Assembly: GCA_009908505.1 (NCBI GenBank)
Contig: JAAAPD010000048.1
Location: forward strand, 1 to 37,362
Direction of reading: 5' to 3'
Length of the DNA: 37,362 bases
From: Alphaproteobacteria bacterium
GTDB lineage: Bacteria > Pseudomonadota > Alphaproteobacteria > Rhodobacterales > Rhodobacteraceae
A program made the position numbers and the translations under genes. Shown here in pieces: positions 29,519-37,358 of the stretch (positions within the stretch are counted from its first letter, which is position 1; each line of letters opens with the position of its first letter). Below the pieces are notes generated by a model. It did no database searches and had not been told where the DNA came from. It saw only the letters and a program-made list of their open reading frames with translations.

Positions 29519-31365
29519 GCAAGCGCCGGCAACACATGGCGCTGTGGCTCTGGTCGGGATACCTGCGCGAACACCTGCCCATGATCCTGGTGGCCACAGT
29601 GATCATGGTGATCGAGGGATCGACCCTCGGCGTCATGAGCTACATGACCAAACCGATGTTCGACCAGGTCTTCATCGGCGGCGACATGGAGGCGATGTGG
29701 ACCGTGGGCCTCATCATCCTGGGCGTTTTCGTGATGCGCGCCTTCACCTCGGTGACGCACCGGGTCATTCTCAAGCGCATCGCCGAGAAAAGCTCGGCCA
29801 AGCTGCGCACCCGGTTGATGGGCCACCTGATGACGCTCGACATGGCGTTTCACCAATCCTATTCACCGGGCACCCTGATCGAACGGGTCCAGGGGGATGT
29901 GCAGGCGCTGGGGCGGGTCTGGACCGGGATCATCACCGGGCTGGGCCGGGACGTGATCGCGGTGTTCTGGCTGTTCGGCGTGGCCATGTATATCGACTGG
30001 ATGTGGACCCTGGTCGCTCTGGTGGGCATTCCGCTGCTGGTGGCGCCCTCGCTTATGGTGCAGGGTTATGTCCGCCGCAGGGCGCGCGAAGCGCGCGAGG
30101 TGTCCGCCCTGATGTCCACCCGGCTGGACGAGGTGTTCCACGGCATCATGCCCATCAAGTTGAACAGCCTCGAAGACTACCAGCAGGGCCGCTATGACCG
30201 GCTCAACGAAACCCGCGTGATGACCGAGACACAGGCGGCGTTGGGGCAGGCTCTGATCCCCGGCTTGATCGACATCATGACCGGCATCGGGTTCCTGTGC
30301 GTGCTGTTCTTCGCCGGGTCCGAGATCGTGGCTGGGGAAAAGACCGTGGGCGATTTCATGGCTTTCTTCACCGCCATGGCCCTGGCCTTCGACCCGCTCA
30401 GACGGCTGGGCAACCTGTCCGGGCTCTGGCAGGCGGCAGCGGCAGCTGTGGAACGGGTCCGCGAGTTGTTCGATATCCGTCCGACGCTCCTGTCACCGGC
30501 CCGGCCCCAGACCGCCCCCCGATCCGCGCCGAAAATCCGGTTCGTAGACGTGCATCTCAACTACGGCGATCTTCCGGTCCTTCGCGGCGCGTCTTTCGAG
30601 GCCGAAGCGGGCCAGACCACCGCGCTTGTCGGGGCGTCGGGGGCGGGCAAAAGCACCGTGTTCAATGTCCTGACGCGGCTGGTCGATCCCTCGGGCGGGC
30701 GCGTCCTGCTCGATGGCACGCCGATCGAAACCCTGAACGTGGAGGATCTGCGCAACCTGGTTTCGACCGTGGCCCAAGATGCGGCGCTGTTCGACGAAAG
30801 CCTGCGCGACAATATTCTGCTGGGGCGCGAGAACCTGGATGAGGCGCATCTGCAAGAGGTGCTGCAGGCGGCCCATGTTTCGGATTTCCTGCCAAAGCTG
30901 TCGAACGGGCTGGACACGCCCGTTGGACCGCGCGGGTCGAACCTGTCGGGCGGGCAGCGTCAGCGCGTTGCGATCGCCCGGGCCCTATTGCGCGACACGC
31001 CGATCCTGCTGCTGGACGAGGCGACCTCGGCGCTGGACACCAAGTCCGAGGCCATCGTTCAGACCGCGCTCGACCGGCTGGCCGAGGGCCGCACGACACT
31101 GGTCATCGCGCACCGGCTGTCCACCGTGAGAAATGCCCACAAGATCCTGGTCATGGACAAGGGCGAGGTCGTCGATGCCGGCACGCATGATGAATTGCTG
31201 GCCCGTGGCGGCCATTACGCCGATCTATACCGGCTGCAATTCAAGCAGGGCCGGCAGGTCGTCGACCCCGCCACCCCGGCCCGGCGTCCGATCCGCGACA
31301 AGGCCCCGGTTCGGGCGGCACGCGGGGCCTTTGCCCGCCTTTTCGGCCGGCGTGATCAATCCTAG
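29515..31365 (+). CDS. ABC exporter with fused membrane and ATPase domains (MsbA-like)
   Basis: A 616-residue type IV ABC half-transporter. The N-terminal 310 residues hold six membrane segments (first at about 20-42). The ATPase domain has Walker A GASGAGKST at 373-381 (K379), the signature LSGGQ at 477-481, Walker B ILLLDEATSALD and the H-loop VIAHRLS. A basic tail of about 45 residues follows. It works as a homodimer. Its size and layout fit the MsbA lipid A flippase group and related lipid or drug exporters, so the substrate cannot be fixed. The gene overlaps the phosphatase gene by 4 bases and is followed 9 bases later by ygfZ. Confidence 0.92.
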   Translation: MSKRRQHMALWLWSGYLREHLPMILVATVIMVIEGSTLGVMSYMTKPMFDQVFIGGDMEAMWTVGLIILGVFVMRAFTSVTHRVILKRIAEKSSAKLRTRLMGHLMTLDMAFHQSYSPGTLIERVQGDVQALGRVWTGIITGLGRDVIAVFWLFGVAMYIDWMWTLVALVGIPLLVAPSLMVQGYVRRRAREAREVSALMSTRLDEVFHGIMPIKLNSLEDYQQGRYDRLNETRVMTETQAALGQALIPGLIDIMTGIGFLCVLFFAGSEIVAGEKTVGDFMAFFTAMALAFDPLRRLGNLSGLWQAAAAAVERVRELFDIRPTLLSPARPQTAPRSAPKIRFVDVHLNYGDLPVLRGASFEAEAGQTTALVGASGAGKSTVFNVLTRLVDPSGGRVLLDGTPIETLNVEDLRNLVSTVAQDAALFDESLRDNILLGRENLDEAHLQEVLQAAHVSDFLPKLSNGLDTPVGPRGSNLSGGQRQRVAIARALLRDTPILLLDEATSALDTKSEAIVQTALDRLAEGRTTLVIAHRLSTVRNAHKILVMDKGEVVDAGTHDELLARGGHYADLYRLQFKQGRQVVDPATPARRPIRDKAPVRAARGAFARLFGRRDQS

Positions 31366-31374
31366 ATAAATGTC

Positions 31375-32109
31375 ATGACCCAACGCACCGTGCTCCGCAT
31401 CACCGGCAAGGACAGGACCGAGTTCCTGCAAGGCCTTATAACTAACAATATCGACCGCCTGTCTGACGGGCTGGTTTATACCGCGCTGCTCACCCCGCAG
31501 GGCAAGCTGATCGTCGATTTCTTTCTGCAGGACGACGGCGATTCCATCCTTCTGGACGTGGCCGCCGATCAGGCCCCGGCGCTGTTCCAGCGCCTGTCCA
31601 TGTACAAGCTGCGCTCCGAGGTCGAGATCGCCGAGGACGACCTTGTCGTGTCGCTCGGGATTGGCCCGGCGCCCGAAGGGGCCCTGCCCGACCCGCGCCA
31701 CCCGGCCCTGGGCTGGCGGCTGATCGGACCCGACGACCTGTCGGAGGCCGTGGATTGGGACGCTTTGCGCGTCGAACATGTGATCCCCGAAACCGGGATC
31801 GAGCTGACCCCGGACAGTTTCCTGCTTGAGGTCGGGTTCGATCGCCTGTCCGGCGTGGATTTCAAGAAGGGCTGCTATGTCGGCCAGGAAGTCACCGCCC
31901 GGATGAAACACAAGACCGAGCTGCGCAAGGGGTTGGTGCAGGTGCAGATCGACGGAAGCGCGCCCGTGGGCACCCCCATCATGGCGGGCGAGAAACCGGC
32001 CGGCACCTTGTATACCCAGTCGGGCGGCAAGGCACTGGCCTATCTGCGCTTCGACAGGGCCAAGGGGCCGATGCAGGCCAGCGACGCCACCGTGACATGG
32101 ACCCCGTAA
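31375..32109 (+). CDS. ygfZ: Folate-binding Fe-S cluster repair protein YgfZ
   Basis: A 244-residue protein of the YgfZ/GcvT-like family, which uses tetrahydrofolate to help maintain certain Fe-S enzymes. The diagnostic motif is KGCYVGQE at 165-172, with the conserved C167. The N-terminal part (FLQGLITNNID, LLTPQGKLIVDFFL) and PETGIELTPDSFLLEVGFD match the family, and length is normal. It lies 9 bases after the ABC exporter gene, and its last 13 bases contain the start of the fructosamine kinase-like gene, so all four genes from 28832 to 32900 appear to form one operon. Confidence 0.93.
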   Translation: MTQRTVLRITGKDRTEFLQGLITNNIDRLSDGLVYTALLTPQGKLIVDFFLQDDGDSILLDVAADQAPALFQRLSMYKLRSEVEIAEDDLVVSLGIGPAPEGALPDPRHPALGWRLIGPDDLSEAVDWDALRVEHVIPETGIELTPDSFLLEVGFDRLSGVDFKKGCYVGQEVTARMKHKTELRKGLVQVQIDGSAPVGTPIMAGEKPAGTLYTQSGGKALAYLRFDRAKGPMQASDATVTWTP

Positions 32110-32900
32110 GCGCCGCCATCGCCCGGCTATTCGGGGCCGCCCCGGCGGGGTTGCATCGTTTGCAGGGCGGCGACCTGTCCGAGGTCTGGAAGGTGCGCCT
32201 GGCCGACGGGCGCGACGTGGTGGCCAAGGCCGGCCTACTGGTGATCCGCGAGGCCAGGATGCTGGACGCCATGGCCGAGGCCGGGGCGCCGGTGCCGCGC
32301 GTGCTGGCCAGCGAGAAAACCATGATGGTGATGGAATACCTGCCCGAGGCACGCCCCGGCCCGGAAAGCTGGCGCGCCTTGGGTGCGGGCCTGGCGCTGC
32401 TGCACGCGACCACTGCCGCGCGCTATGGCTGGTCCGTGGACTATGCGTTCGGCGAGATTGCAATCCCGAATACACGCGGGGCCGACTGGGTGGCGTTCTG
32501 GACGGATAACCGGCTTTTGGCGGGGCGCGATGCGCTGCCTGCAGGGCTGGCACACAGGTTGGACGCCCTGGCCCGCCGCTTGCCCGACCTGATCCCCGCT
32601 GCGCCGACCCCGTCGTTGCTGCATGGCGATCTCTGGACCGGCAACGCGCTGTTCACCGCGGCCGGAGCCTACCTGATAGACCCAGCCTGTTATCATGGCG
32701 ACGCCGAGGTGGATCTGGCCATGCTGGAGCTGTTCGGGCGTCCGCATGACGCCTTTTACGAGGCCTATGGCCGTCCGGAGGGGGAATGGGACAGCCGCCG
32801 CGCGGTTTATCAACTGTGGCCCGCTCTCGTGCATCTGCGCCTGTTCGGGACAGGCTACAGGGGCATGGTCGAGGACCGGATGGCGCGGCTGGGCGCCTAG
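32097..32900 (+). CDS. Fructosamine kinase-family protein
   Basis: A 267-residue member of the fructosamine kinase / ketosamine-3-kinase family, an aminoglycoside-phosphotransferase-like fold. The first lysine for ATP is in DVVAKAG, the conserved [17 protein letters not shown] helix follows, and the catalytic Asp lies in [13 protein letters not shown] with the metal-binding Asp in [19 protein letters not shown]. These kinases phosphorylate sugar-protein adducts and so reverse glycation; bacterial members may act on small ribulosamines. The start sits inside ygfZ (13-base overlap). The TAG stop shares CTAG with the convergent efp stop. Confidence 0.9.
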   Translation: MDPVSAAIARLFGAAPAGLHRLQGGDLSEVWKVRLADGRDVVAKAGLLVIREARMLDAMAEAGAPVPRVLASEKTMMVMEYLPEARPGPESWRALGAGLALLHATTAARYGWSVDYAFGEIAIPNTRGADWVAFWTDNRLLAGRDALPAGLAHRLDALARRLPDLIPAAPTPSLLHGDLWTGNALFTAAGAYLIDPACYHGDAEVDLAMLELFGRPHDAFYEAYGRPEGEWDSRRAVYQLWPALVHLRLFGTGYRGMVEDRMARLGA

Positions 32901-33460
32901 GCGCGTTCGGCGTAGTCCATCGTTTCGGTGTTGACGATGATATCCTCGTCCTGGCCCACGAAGGGCGGCACCATGACCCGCACACCGTTGTCCAGCACGG
33001 CGGGCTTGAAACTGTTGGCCGCGGTTTGGCCCTTTACGACCGGCTCGGTCTCGACAACCTTGCAGGTGACTTTCTGTGGCAGGGTCACGTTCAGCGCCTC
33101 GGTGTCGTAATACTCGATCATCACGGTCATGCCGTCCTGCAAAAAGGGGCGGCGCTCGCCCAGAAGGTCGGCGGGCAATTCGATCTGGTCGAAGGTTTCG
33201 GCATCCATGAAGACCAGCATGCCATCGTTTTCATAAAGAAACTGCTGATCCTTCTGTTCCAGTCGTACCCGCTCCACCTTGTCTGCCGAGCGGAAGCGTT
33301 CGTTCAGCTTGGAATTGTTGCGCAGATTCTTCATCTCGACCTGGGCAAAGGCGCCACCCTTGCCGGGCTTGACGTGGTCGACTTTCACCGCGACCCAAAG
33401 GCCATCATTGTGTTCCAGCACGTTGCCGGGGCGGATCTCGTTACCGTTGATCTTGGGCAT
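32897..33460 (-). CDS. efp: Elongation factor P
   Basis: A 187-residue EF-P with all three OB-like domains. It binds between the ribosomal P and E sites and relieves stalling at polyproline. K34, the tip residue that is modified in many bacteria, is present in VKPGKGGAF. Other family features are the opening [25 protein letters not shown] and the C-terminal [21 protein letters not shown]. Length and start (33460) are normal. A plausible sigma-70 promoter lies at 33511-33539. It is convergent with the fructosamine kinase-like gene and divergent from the DUF6280 gene. No modification enzyme gene (epmA, epmB or earP) is in the window. Confidence 0.97.
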   Translation of the reverse strand: MPKINGNEIRPGNVLEHNDGLWVAVKVDHVKPGKGGAFAQVEMKNLRNNSKLNERFRSADKVERVRLEQKDQQFLYENDGMLVFMDAETFDQIELPADLLGERRPFLQDGMTVMIEYYDTEALNVTLPQKVTCKVVETEPVVKGQTAANSFKPAVLDNGVRVMVPPFVGQDEDIIVNTETMDYAERA

Positions 33461-33510
33461 GTCGAATTGTGTCCAAAAAATGTCTGAAGGTTGATCGCTC
33501 GTTAAGCGAG

Positions 33511-33539
33511 CCTATATCTGGCGGAATGCCTGGGAGCAA
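33511..33539 (-). promoter_or_regulatory. Candidate efp promoter
   Basis: On the minus strand TTGCTC (33534-33539) and TATAGG (33511-33516) are separated by exactly 17 bases, about 50 bases upstream of the efp start. A GCTCG/CGAGC inverted repeat (33497-33511) touches the -10 box. The match to the consensus is partial: three of six bases at -35 and four of six at -10. Confidence 0.5.
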
Positions 33540-33571
33540 GCCAACAGATACGGGGCAAGAAACGTCTTAGA

Positions 33572-33588
33572 CATGCACAAAATGCATG
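33572..33588. promoter_or_regulatory. Dyad CATGCA-N5-TGCATG between efp and DUF6280
   Basis: Perfect 6-base arms (33572-33577 and 33583-33588) around CAAAA lie between the divergent efp and DUF6280 genes, 94 bases upstream of the latter. It is a candidate operator. It lies farther from efp than its putative promoter, so it more likely concerns the DUF6280 gene. Confidence 0.4.
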
Positions 33589-33682
33589 GCTGCCATTCCA
33601 AATGAGCCCACCCGAATCGTCTGCAAACAGGCATATTGCCCCTCACGCCAGACACAAGACCAAAAACAACTAAGGACCCGAT

Positions 33683-34015
33683 ATGCGAGATTTCGTCGAC
33701 GGCACCGCGTTCAATAACGAGCAAGGCAACCGCGCCCGCAAGCTATTTGCGGCGGTGGTTCTGGCTGCGCTGGATGACGCCATCGCCGATGACAAGAAAT
33801 ATGGCAACGGTCCCGAACAGATCGCCCGCTGGGCCCGCTCGCGCGATGGGCGCGAGGTGCTGTCCTGCGCCGGGATCGACCCCAATGAACGTGTCGTGAC
33901 CGGACTGATGGACTTCGTGGCCAAGGGCGTGCGCACCTCGGTCGCGCTATCGCGCGAAGAGAGCGAGCGCCGTCATGCTGCGGAAGCCGCGGAAGAGGCG
34001 GCGCGCGCGGCCTGA
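33683..34015 (+). CDS. DUF6280 family protein
   Basis: A 110-residue protein that matches what is annotated as DUF6280 in Rhodobacterales: the opening MRDFVDGTAFNNEQGNRAR, then KLFAAVVLAALDDAIADDKKYGNG, EQIARWARSRDGREVLSCAGIDP and a helical tail rich in Ala, Glu and Arg. It is predicted to be small, soluble and helical; function is unknown. The ATG at 33683 follows TAAGGAC. A strong hairpin follows 27 bases after the stop. The upstream region carries a CATGCA/TGCATG dyad. The name is from memory of the family, so confidence in it is moderate. Confidence 0.75.
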   Translation: MRDFVDGTAFNNEQGNRARKLFAAVVLAALDDAIADDKKYGNGPEQIARWARSRDGREVLSCAGIDPNERVVTGLMDFVAKGVRTSVALSREESERRHAAEAAEEAARAA

Positions 34016-34042
34016 GATCGGCCCCGCCACCTTCGGGAAAAC

Positions 34043-34078
34043 GGAAAAACGCGGCCCTCTGCTCGGGCCGCGTTTTCC
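34043..34078. terminator. Bidirectional terminator between DUF6280 and popZ
   Basis: Two arms of 14-15 bases (34043-34057 and 34065-34078) pair with one bulged A around a 7-base loop. The GC-rich inner half is flanked by A4-5 and T4 runs on either side, so it can end transcripts from both directions: DUF6280 on the plus strand and the PIMT-like/tolC/popZ run on the minus strand. It is the clearest terminator in the window. Confidence 0.85.
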
Positions 34079-34150
34079 ATTTGCCTCACTCGGCTGAATG
34101 CCCTCGCGTGATTGGCATGGGCCACCCGGTGTTCGGTCGGTCGCCCTGTC

Positions 34151-35011
34151 CTAGTCGAAGTCCTGGCTCGACAGGATTCGGTAGATTTCCCGGCGCACCA
34201 GTTTGCGGACATTCCGTGTGATCCGCTCGCCCAGCGCGCCTTGCAATTCCTCGCGCACGATCTCGGCCACGAGGTCTCGCAACGACTCTTCGTCGAGGGC
34301 GGACAGGTTCGGGATATCCTCGTCGTAGGGCGCGGCCAGGTCATCGGCCGTGGTCTCTTCGTTCGAGGGGGCGTCGGCAGTCGGGTCCGATGAGTCGGAC
34401 GGCGCGGACACCGCCTGTTCCACCTCGTTGATGCGGGGATGGTGGCCGGGCCAGGTCAGCGTCTCGACGTGGTCCGCCACTTCGCTGCCATCGGGTTCGA
34501 AGTCGCTGCCCCCGACCGAGGCTTCGAGCTCGGCGATCGTCGCTTCAAGAGTGGTCCGACGATTGTCTTGCGTCATTGTATCGAGGTTGGCGAGCGACGT
34601 ATCGACCAGTGCCGCATCTTCGCCATCGTCCGCCGCCGGCGCACCAAGATCGGTGTCGGGATCATCCGCCGCGGTCTGCGACTGGGGCGCATTGTCTACC
34701 TCGTGGGTCTCCGTCTCTTGCGCCGCCGCGATCGGGTGTTCGAGGACATGCGGCGCGGCGGCCTCAGGTCGTTGCGGGGTCGCCTCGGAGATTTCCGTCG
34801 CACCCGTCTCGACCAGCTGCGCGGGCGTCAGAAGCAGTTTCGCCGGTTTGGCGTCGGACGCGGCCGCGGGCTCCTCGGTCTGGGCAGGATCGGGCGCCGC
34901 ATCATCCCGGGGCGCGGAATCGCGCGCCCGCGGCTCATCGCCTTGGCTGACGAGTTTGCGAATTGAGGACAGGACATCCTCGATTTCCACATTCGTGACG
35001 GGGTCGGACAT
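34151..35011 (-). CDS. popZ: PopZ/DUF2497 polar organising protein
   Basis: A 286-residue protein with the three-part PopZ layout: a short N-terminal helix (VEIEDVLSSIRKLVSQ, residues about 8-23), a long disordered middle rich in Asp, Glu, Pro and Ala (about 25-235), and a C-terminal helical oligomerisation region (LRDLVAEIVREELQGALGER and ITRNVRKLVRREIYRIL). In Caulobacter PopZ builds a condensate at the cell pole and anchors the centromere complex and signalling proteins. The middle here is longer than in Caulobacter. The C-terminal end (LSSQDFD) differs from Caulobacter. It follows tolC on the same strand with a strong hairpin between. Identification rests on layout and the terminal motifs, since the middle has no conserved sequence. 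Confidence 0.82.
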   Translation of the reverse strand: MSDPVTNVEIEDVLSSIRKLVSQGDEPRARDSAPRDDAAPDPAQTEEPAAASDAKPAKLLLTPAQLVETGATEISEATPQRPEAAAPHVLEHPIAAAQETETHEVDNAPQSQTAADDPDTDLGAPAADDGEDAALVDTSLANLDTMTQDNRRTTLEATIAELEASVGGSDFEPDGSEVADHVETLTWPGHHPRINEVEQAVSAPSDSSDPTADAPSNEETTADDLAAPYDEDIPNLSALDEESLRDLVAEIVREELQGALGERITRNVRKLVRREIYRILSSQDFD

Positions 35012-35029
35012 GGATCACTCTGCTTTTGC

Positions 35030-35057
35030 CTCGGCTAAGAGTTTACTCTTAACCGAG
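35030..35057 (-). promoter_or_regulatory. Hairpin between tolC and popZ
   Basis: On the minus strand a 12-bp stem (CTCGGTTAAGAG with CTCTTAGCCGAG) closes a TAAA loop. One pair is U:G, which is a mismatch (C:A) in the plus-strand reading, so the structure belongs to the sense RNA of tolC and popZ. No U-tract follows, so it may protect the tolC 3' end or set the tolC:popZ ratio rather than stop transcription. Confidence 0.65.
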
Positions 35058-35087
35058 AAACCAAACAACAGATAGCGAGGATTTGAG

Positions 35088-36446
35088 TCATTCCCCAATG
35101 GATTGAAGAACCCGATCCAGTGCACGGCCCTGTTGTGACAGGCTCGCCGGCGCATCCTTGACCAGGTTATAATAGGCCGCCGGATCGTAGGTCTGCACGG
35201 CAAGACCCAGATGCTCGGCGGTCAGCAAGCCCATCGCGGCCAACACCTGGTAGCTGGCGATGACCTCATCGGCCTGGGCCGAGATCCCGTTGGCACGAGC
35301 GTCGAGCAGTTCCTGTTCGGCATTGAGCACATCCAGCGTCGTGCGCGCACCCAGCGTCGCCTCTTCGCGGACACCGCGGAACGCCGTGCGCGCGGCGCGA
35401 ATCTGGAGCTGCGATGCCTCGCTGCTGGCCCGGGCAACGCGCAACTGGGCGAAGGCGTTGCCCACCGATTGCGCCACTGACTGTCCGGCCAGATGCAGCC
35501 CGGCGCGCGCGGCGTCGCGGCGGGCCACGGCCTGCCGAATCGCGCTTTCAAGCTGGCCGCCCGAATAAATGGGGCCCCCCACCGTCACACCCAGGCTCTC
35601 GGCCCGGTTCCCCTCGTCATCGACCGAGGCCGAACCGCGCAGGTTGACGGAGGGGCCGAGTGCCGCCTCGGCGGCGCGGATCGACAGCTCCGCCGAGGTG
35701 ACCGCCTGTTGGGCCGCCCTGATCGAAGGATGATTGCGCAGGGCAAAGGCGCGCGCCGCTTCGGGGCCGCGATCCAACGGCGCGGCCGACACAACCGCCA
35801 GGTTGCCCGGCCTACGGCCAACGGCAGCGCGGAATTCCTCGATCGACTGGGCCAGCGATCCTTCCGCGGCGGCAAGCGAGCTTCGGGCCGCGGCAAGCCG
35901 CGCCTCGGCCAGCGATACGTCGGTGCGCGTCACCTCGCCCACCTCGAACCGGTCACGCGCGGCCCGCAGCTCTTCCTGGATCAGCCGCACATTGCTGTTG
36001 CGCAGGGCCACGAATTCGGAATTCCGGCGCACGTTCATGTAGGCGGTTGCGGCACGCAGCAGCACGTCCTGCTCGATCCCGACAAGATCCTGCCGGGTTT
36101 GCAGGACAAGTGCCTTGGCGGCCTCGGTCCGATGCATGCTGGCGCCGCCGTCGTAAAGAAGCAGGCTGGCGGAGATTTCGAAATTGCCGGAGGTCGGATC
36201 GCTGCCCGGCGGGGCCAGGTCCGACTCGCTCCAGGTGTAGTTCGCGGACCACTGCACGATCGGTCGCAAGGCCGCAAGTGATTGGGCCACGTCCTCGTCC
36301 GCGGCCCGCAACAAGGCGCGGTTCTGATCGAGAAGCCCGGAATTTTCATAGCTGTCGGCCAGGACATCGGCCATGGATTCGGCCTGTCCCGCCCCTGCCA
36401 AGGCAAGAACCACGACTACGCTGCTGACCAATCGGCGTAGGATCAT
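35088..36446 (-). CDS. tolC: TolC-family outer membrane efflux/secretion channel
   Basis: A 452-residue outer membrane factor that forms a trimeric channel for multidrug efflux pumps or type I secretion. A signal peptide (MILRRLVSSVVVVLALAGAGQA, residues 1-22) is followed by two structural repeats of long helices: NRALLRAADEDVAQSLAALRP, then ARDRFEVGEVTRTDVSLAEARLA for the first, and the second ending in TLGARTTLDVLNAEQELLDAR, the two conserved helix motifs of the family. VTVGGPIYSGGQLESAIRQA marks the second beta part. Length is typical. No inner-membrane pump is adjacent, so it serves systems encoded elsewhere. It is 51 bases downstream of the PIMT-like gene. Confidence 0.95.
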   Translation of the reverse strand: MILRRLVSSVVVVLALAGAGQAESMADVLADSYENSGLLDQNRALLRAADEDVAQSLAALRPIVQWSANYTWSESDLAPPGSDPTSGNFEISASLLLYDGGASMHRTEAAKALVLQTRQDLVGIEQDVLLRAATAYMNVRRNSEFVALRNSNVRLIQEELRAARDRFEVGEVTRTDVSLAEARLAAARSSLAAAEGSLAQSIEEFRAAVGRRPGNLAVVSAAPLDRGPEAARAFALRNHPSIRAAQQAVTSAELSIRAAEAALGPSVNLRGSASVDDEGNRAESLGVTVGGPIYSGGQLESAIRQAVARRDAARAGLHLAGQSVAQSVGNAFAQLRVARASSEASQLQIRAARTAFRGVREEATLGARTTLDVLNAEQELLDARANGISAQADEVIASYQVLAAMGLLTAEHLGLAVQTYDPAAYYNLVKDAPASLSQQGRALDRVLQSIGE

Positions 36447-36497
36447 CTGGCAAATCTCCCGATACTGGCCGCCGGACGGTGCCGATCGCGCCGAGGG

Positions 36498-37151
36498 TTA
36501 CAATGTAAACGCCTGGTGTCTCTCGAATCCAGACATTACCGGCGCACCGGCATTGAAGGCCATGCGCCACGTCATTCCGCCATCAAGCTTGTAGCCGATA
36601 CGCATGGTACCAAGGGCTCCGTCGCTGAAGAGCACCGCCATGCGTCCACCATCCTTGATCTGATCGATCAGCGCCTGCGGCACATGTTCGGCCGCCCCTT
36701 GCAGCACGATCACGTCATAGGGCCCCTGCTTGGCGGCGCCGCCAGCCAGGGTGCCCTGCACCACGGCGGCATTGTCGACGTCATGAGCCGACAGGTTCGC
36801 CTGGGCCTCGGCAACGCGACCCTCGTCCTCTTCCACGGCAACCACGAATTCGGCCAAGCGTGACAGAAGCGCCGTGGAATAGCCCAGACCGCAACCCAGG
36901 TCCAGAACCACCTCGTTGGGTTGGATATCAAGCGCGTCGAGCAGCTTGCCCATGGTGCGCGGCTCGAGCATCACACGACCATCGCCGAGATCGACGTTGT
37001 CGTCCACATAGGCCGCATCGCGCTTGTCCTCCGGAACGTAGTCCTCGCGCGGAACGGAGAGCATCGCGTCGATCACCGGAAATTTGGTGACATCGGCGGG
37101 GCGGACCTGGGTGTCCACCATCATGGTGCGAAGGGTTTCGTAGTCGGCCAC
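36498..37151 (-). CDS. Protein-L-isoaspartate O-methyltransferase-like protein
   Basis: A 217-residue SAM-dependent methyltransferase of the PIMT family. The SAM motif is VVLDLGCGLGYSTALLSRLA, preceded by the family pattern MMVDTQVRPADVTKFPVIDAML, VPREDYVP and MLEPRTMGKLLDALD. PIMT repairs isoaspartate in aged proteins. In alphaproteobacteria this short version often lies next to tolC, and its activity has not been established from sequence. The start is a GTG at 37151, giving the N-terminus found in homologues; the first ATG lies inside the conserved MMVDTQ motif and is unlikely. It leads the run PIMT-like / tolC / popZ on the minus strand. Confidence 0.9.
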   Translation of the reverse strand: MADYETLRTMMVDTQVRPADVTKFPVIDAMLSVPREDYVPEDKRDAAYVDDNVDLGDGRVMLEPRTMGKLLDALDIQPNEVVLDLGCGLGYSTALLSRLAEFVVAVEEDEGRVAEAQANLSAHDVDNAAVVQGTLAGGAAKQGPYDVIVLQGAAEHVPQALIDQIKDGGRMAVLFSDGALGTMRIGYKLDGGMTWRMAFNAGAPVMSGFERHQAFTL

Positions 37152-37284
37152 GAGCTAAACTCTTTCGTTCAGTAAGTCCCCACTGTCTTGCCATATCACC
37201 AACCGAACGGCAACGCCTGATGACCCTTGCAAGACCCCTGCCGCTGGTATATCCGATGCCCTGCTCCGAATTGGGAACACCGGC

Positions 37285-37358
37285 GGCGAGTTGGCGGAGT
37301 GGTGACGCAGCGGATTGCAAATCCGTGTACACCGGTTCGATTCCGGTACTCGCCTCCA
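37285..37358 (+). tRNA. tRNA-Cys (anticodon GCA)
   Basis: A 74-nt cloverleaf with acceptor stem GGCGAGT / ACTCGCC (37285-37291 with 37348-37354), anticodon stem GCGGA / TCCGT around the loop TTGCAAA with anticodon GCA, and a T arm ACCGG / CCGGT with loop TTCGATT. The discriminator base is T (U73), as required for tRNA-Cys identity, and CCA is encoded. It is divergent from the PIMT-like gene across about 130 bases that show nothing else I can name. Confidence 0.97.
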
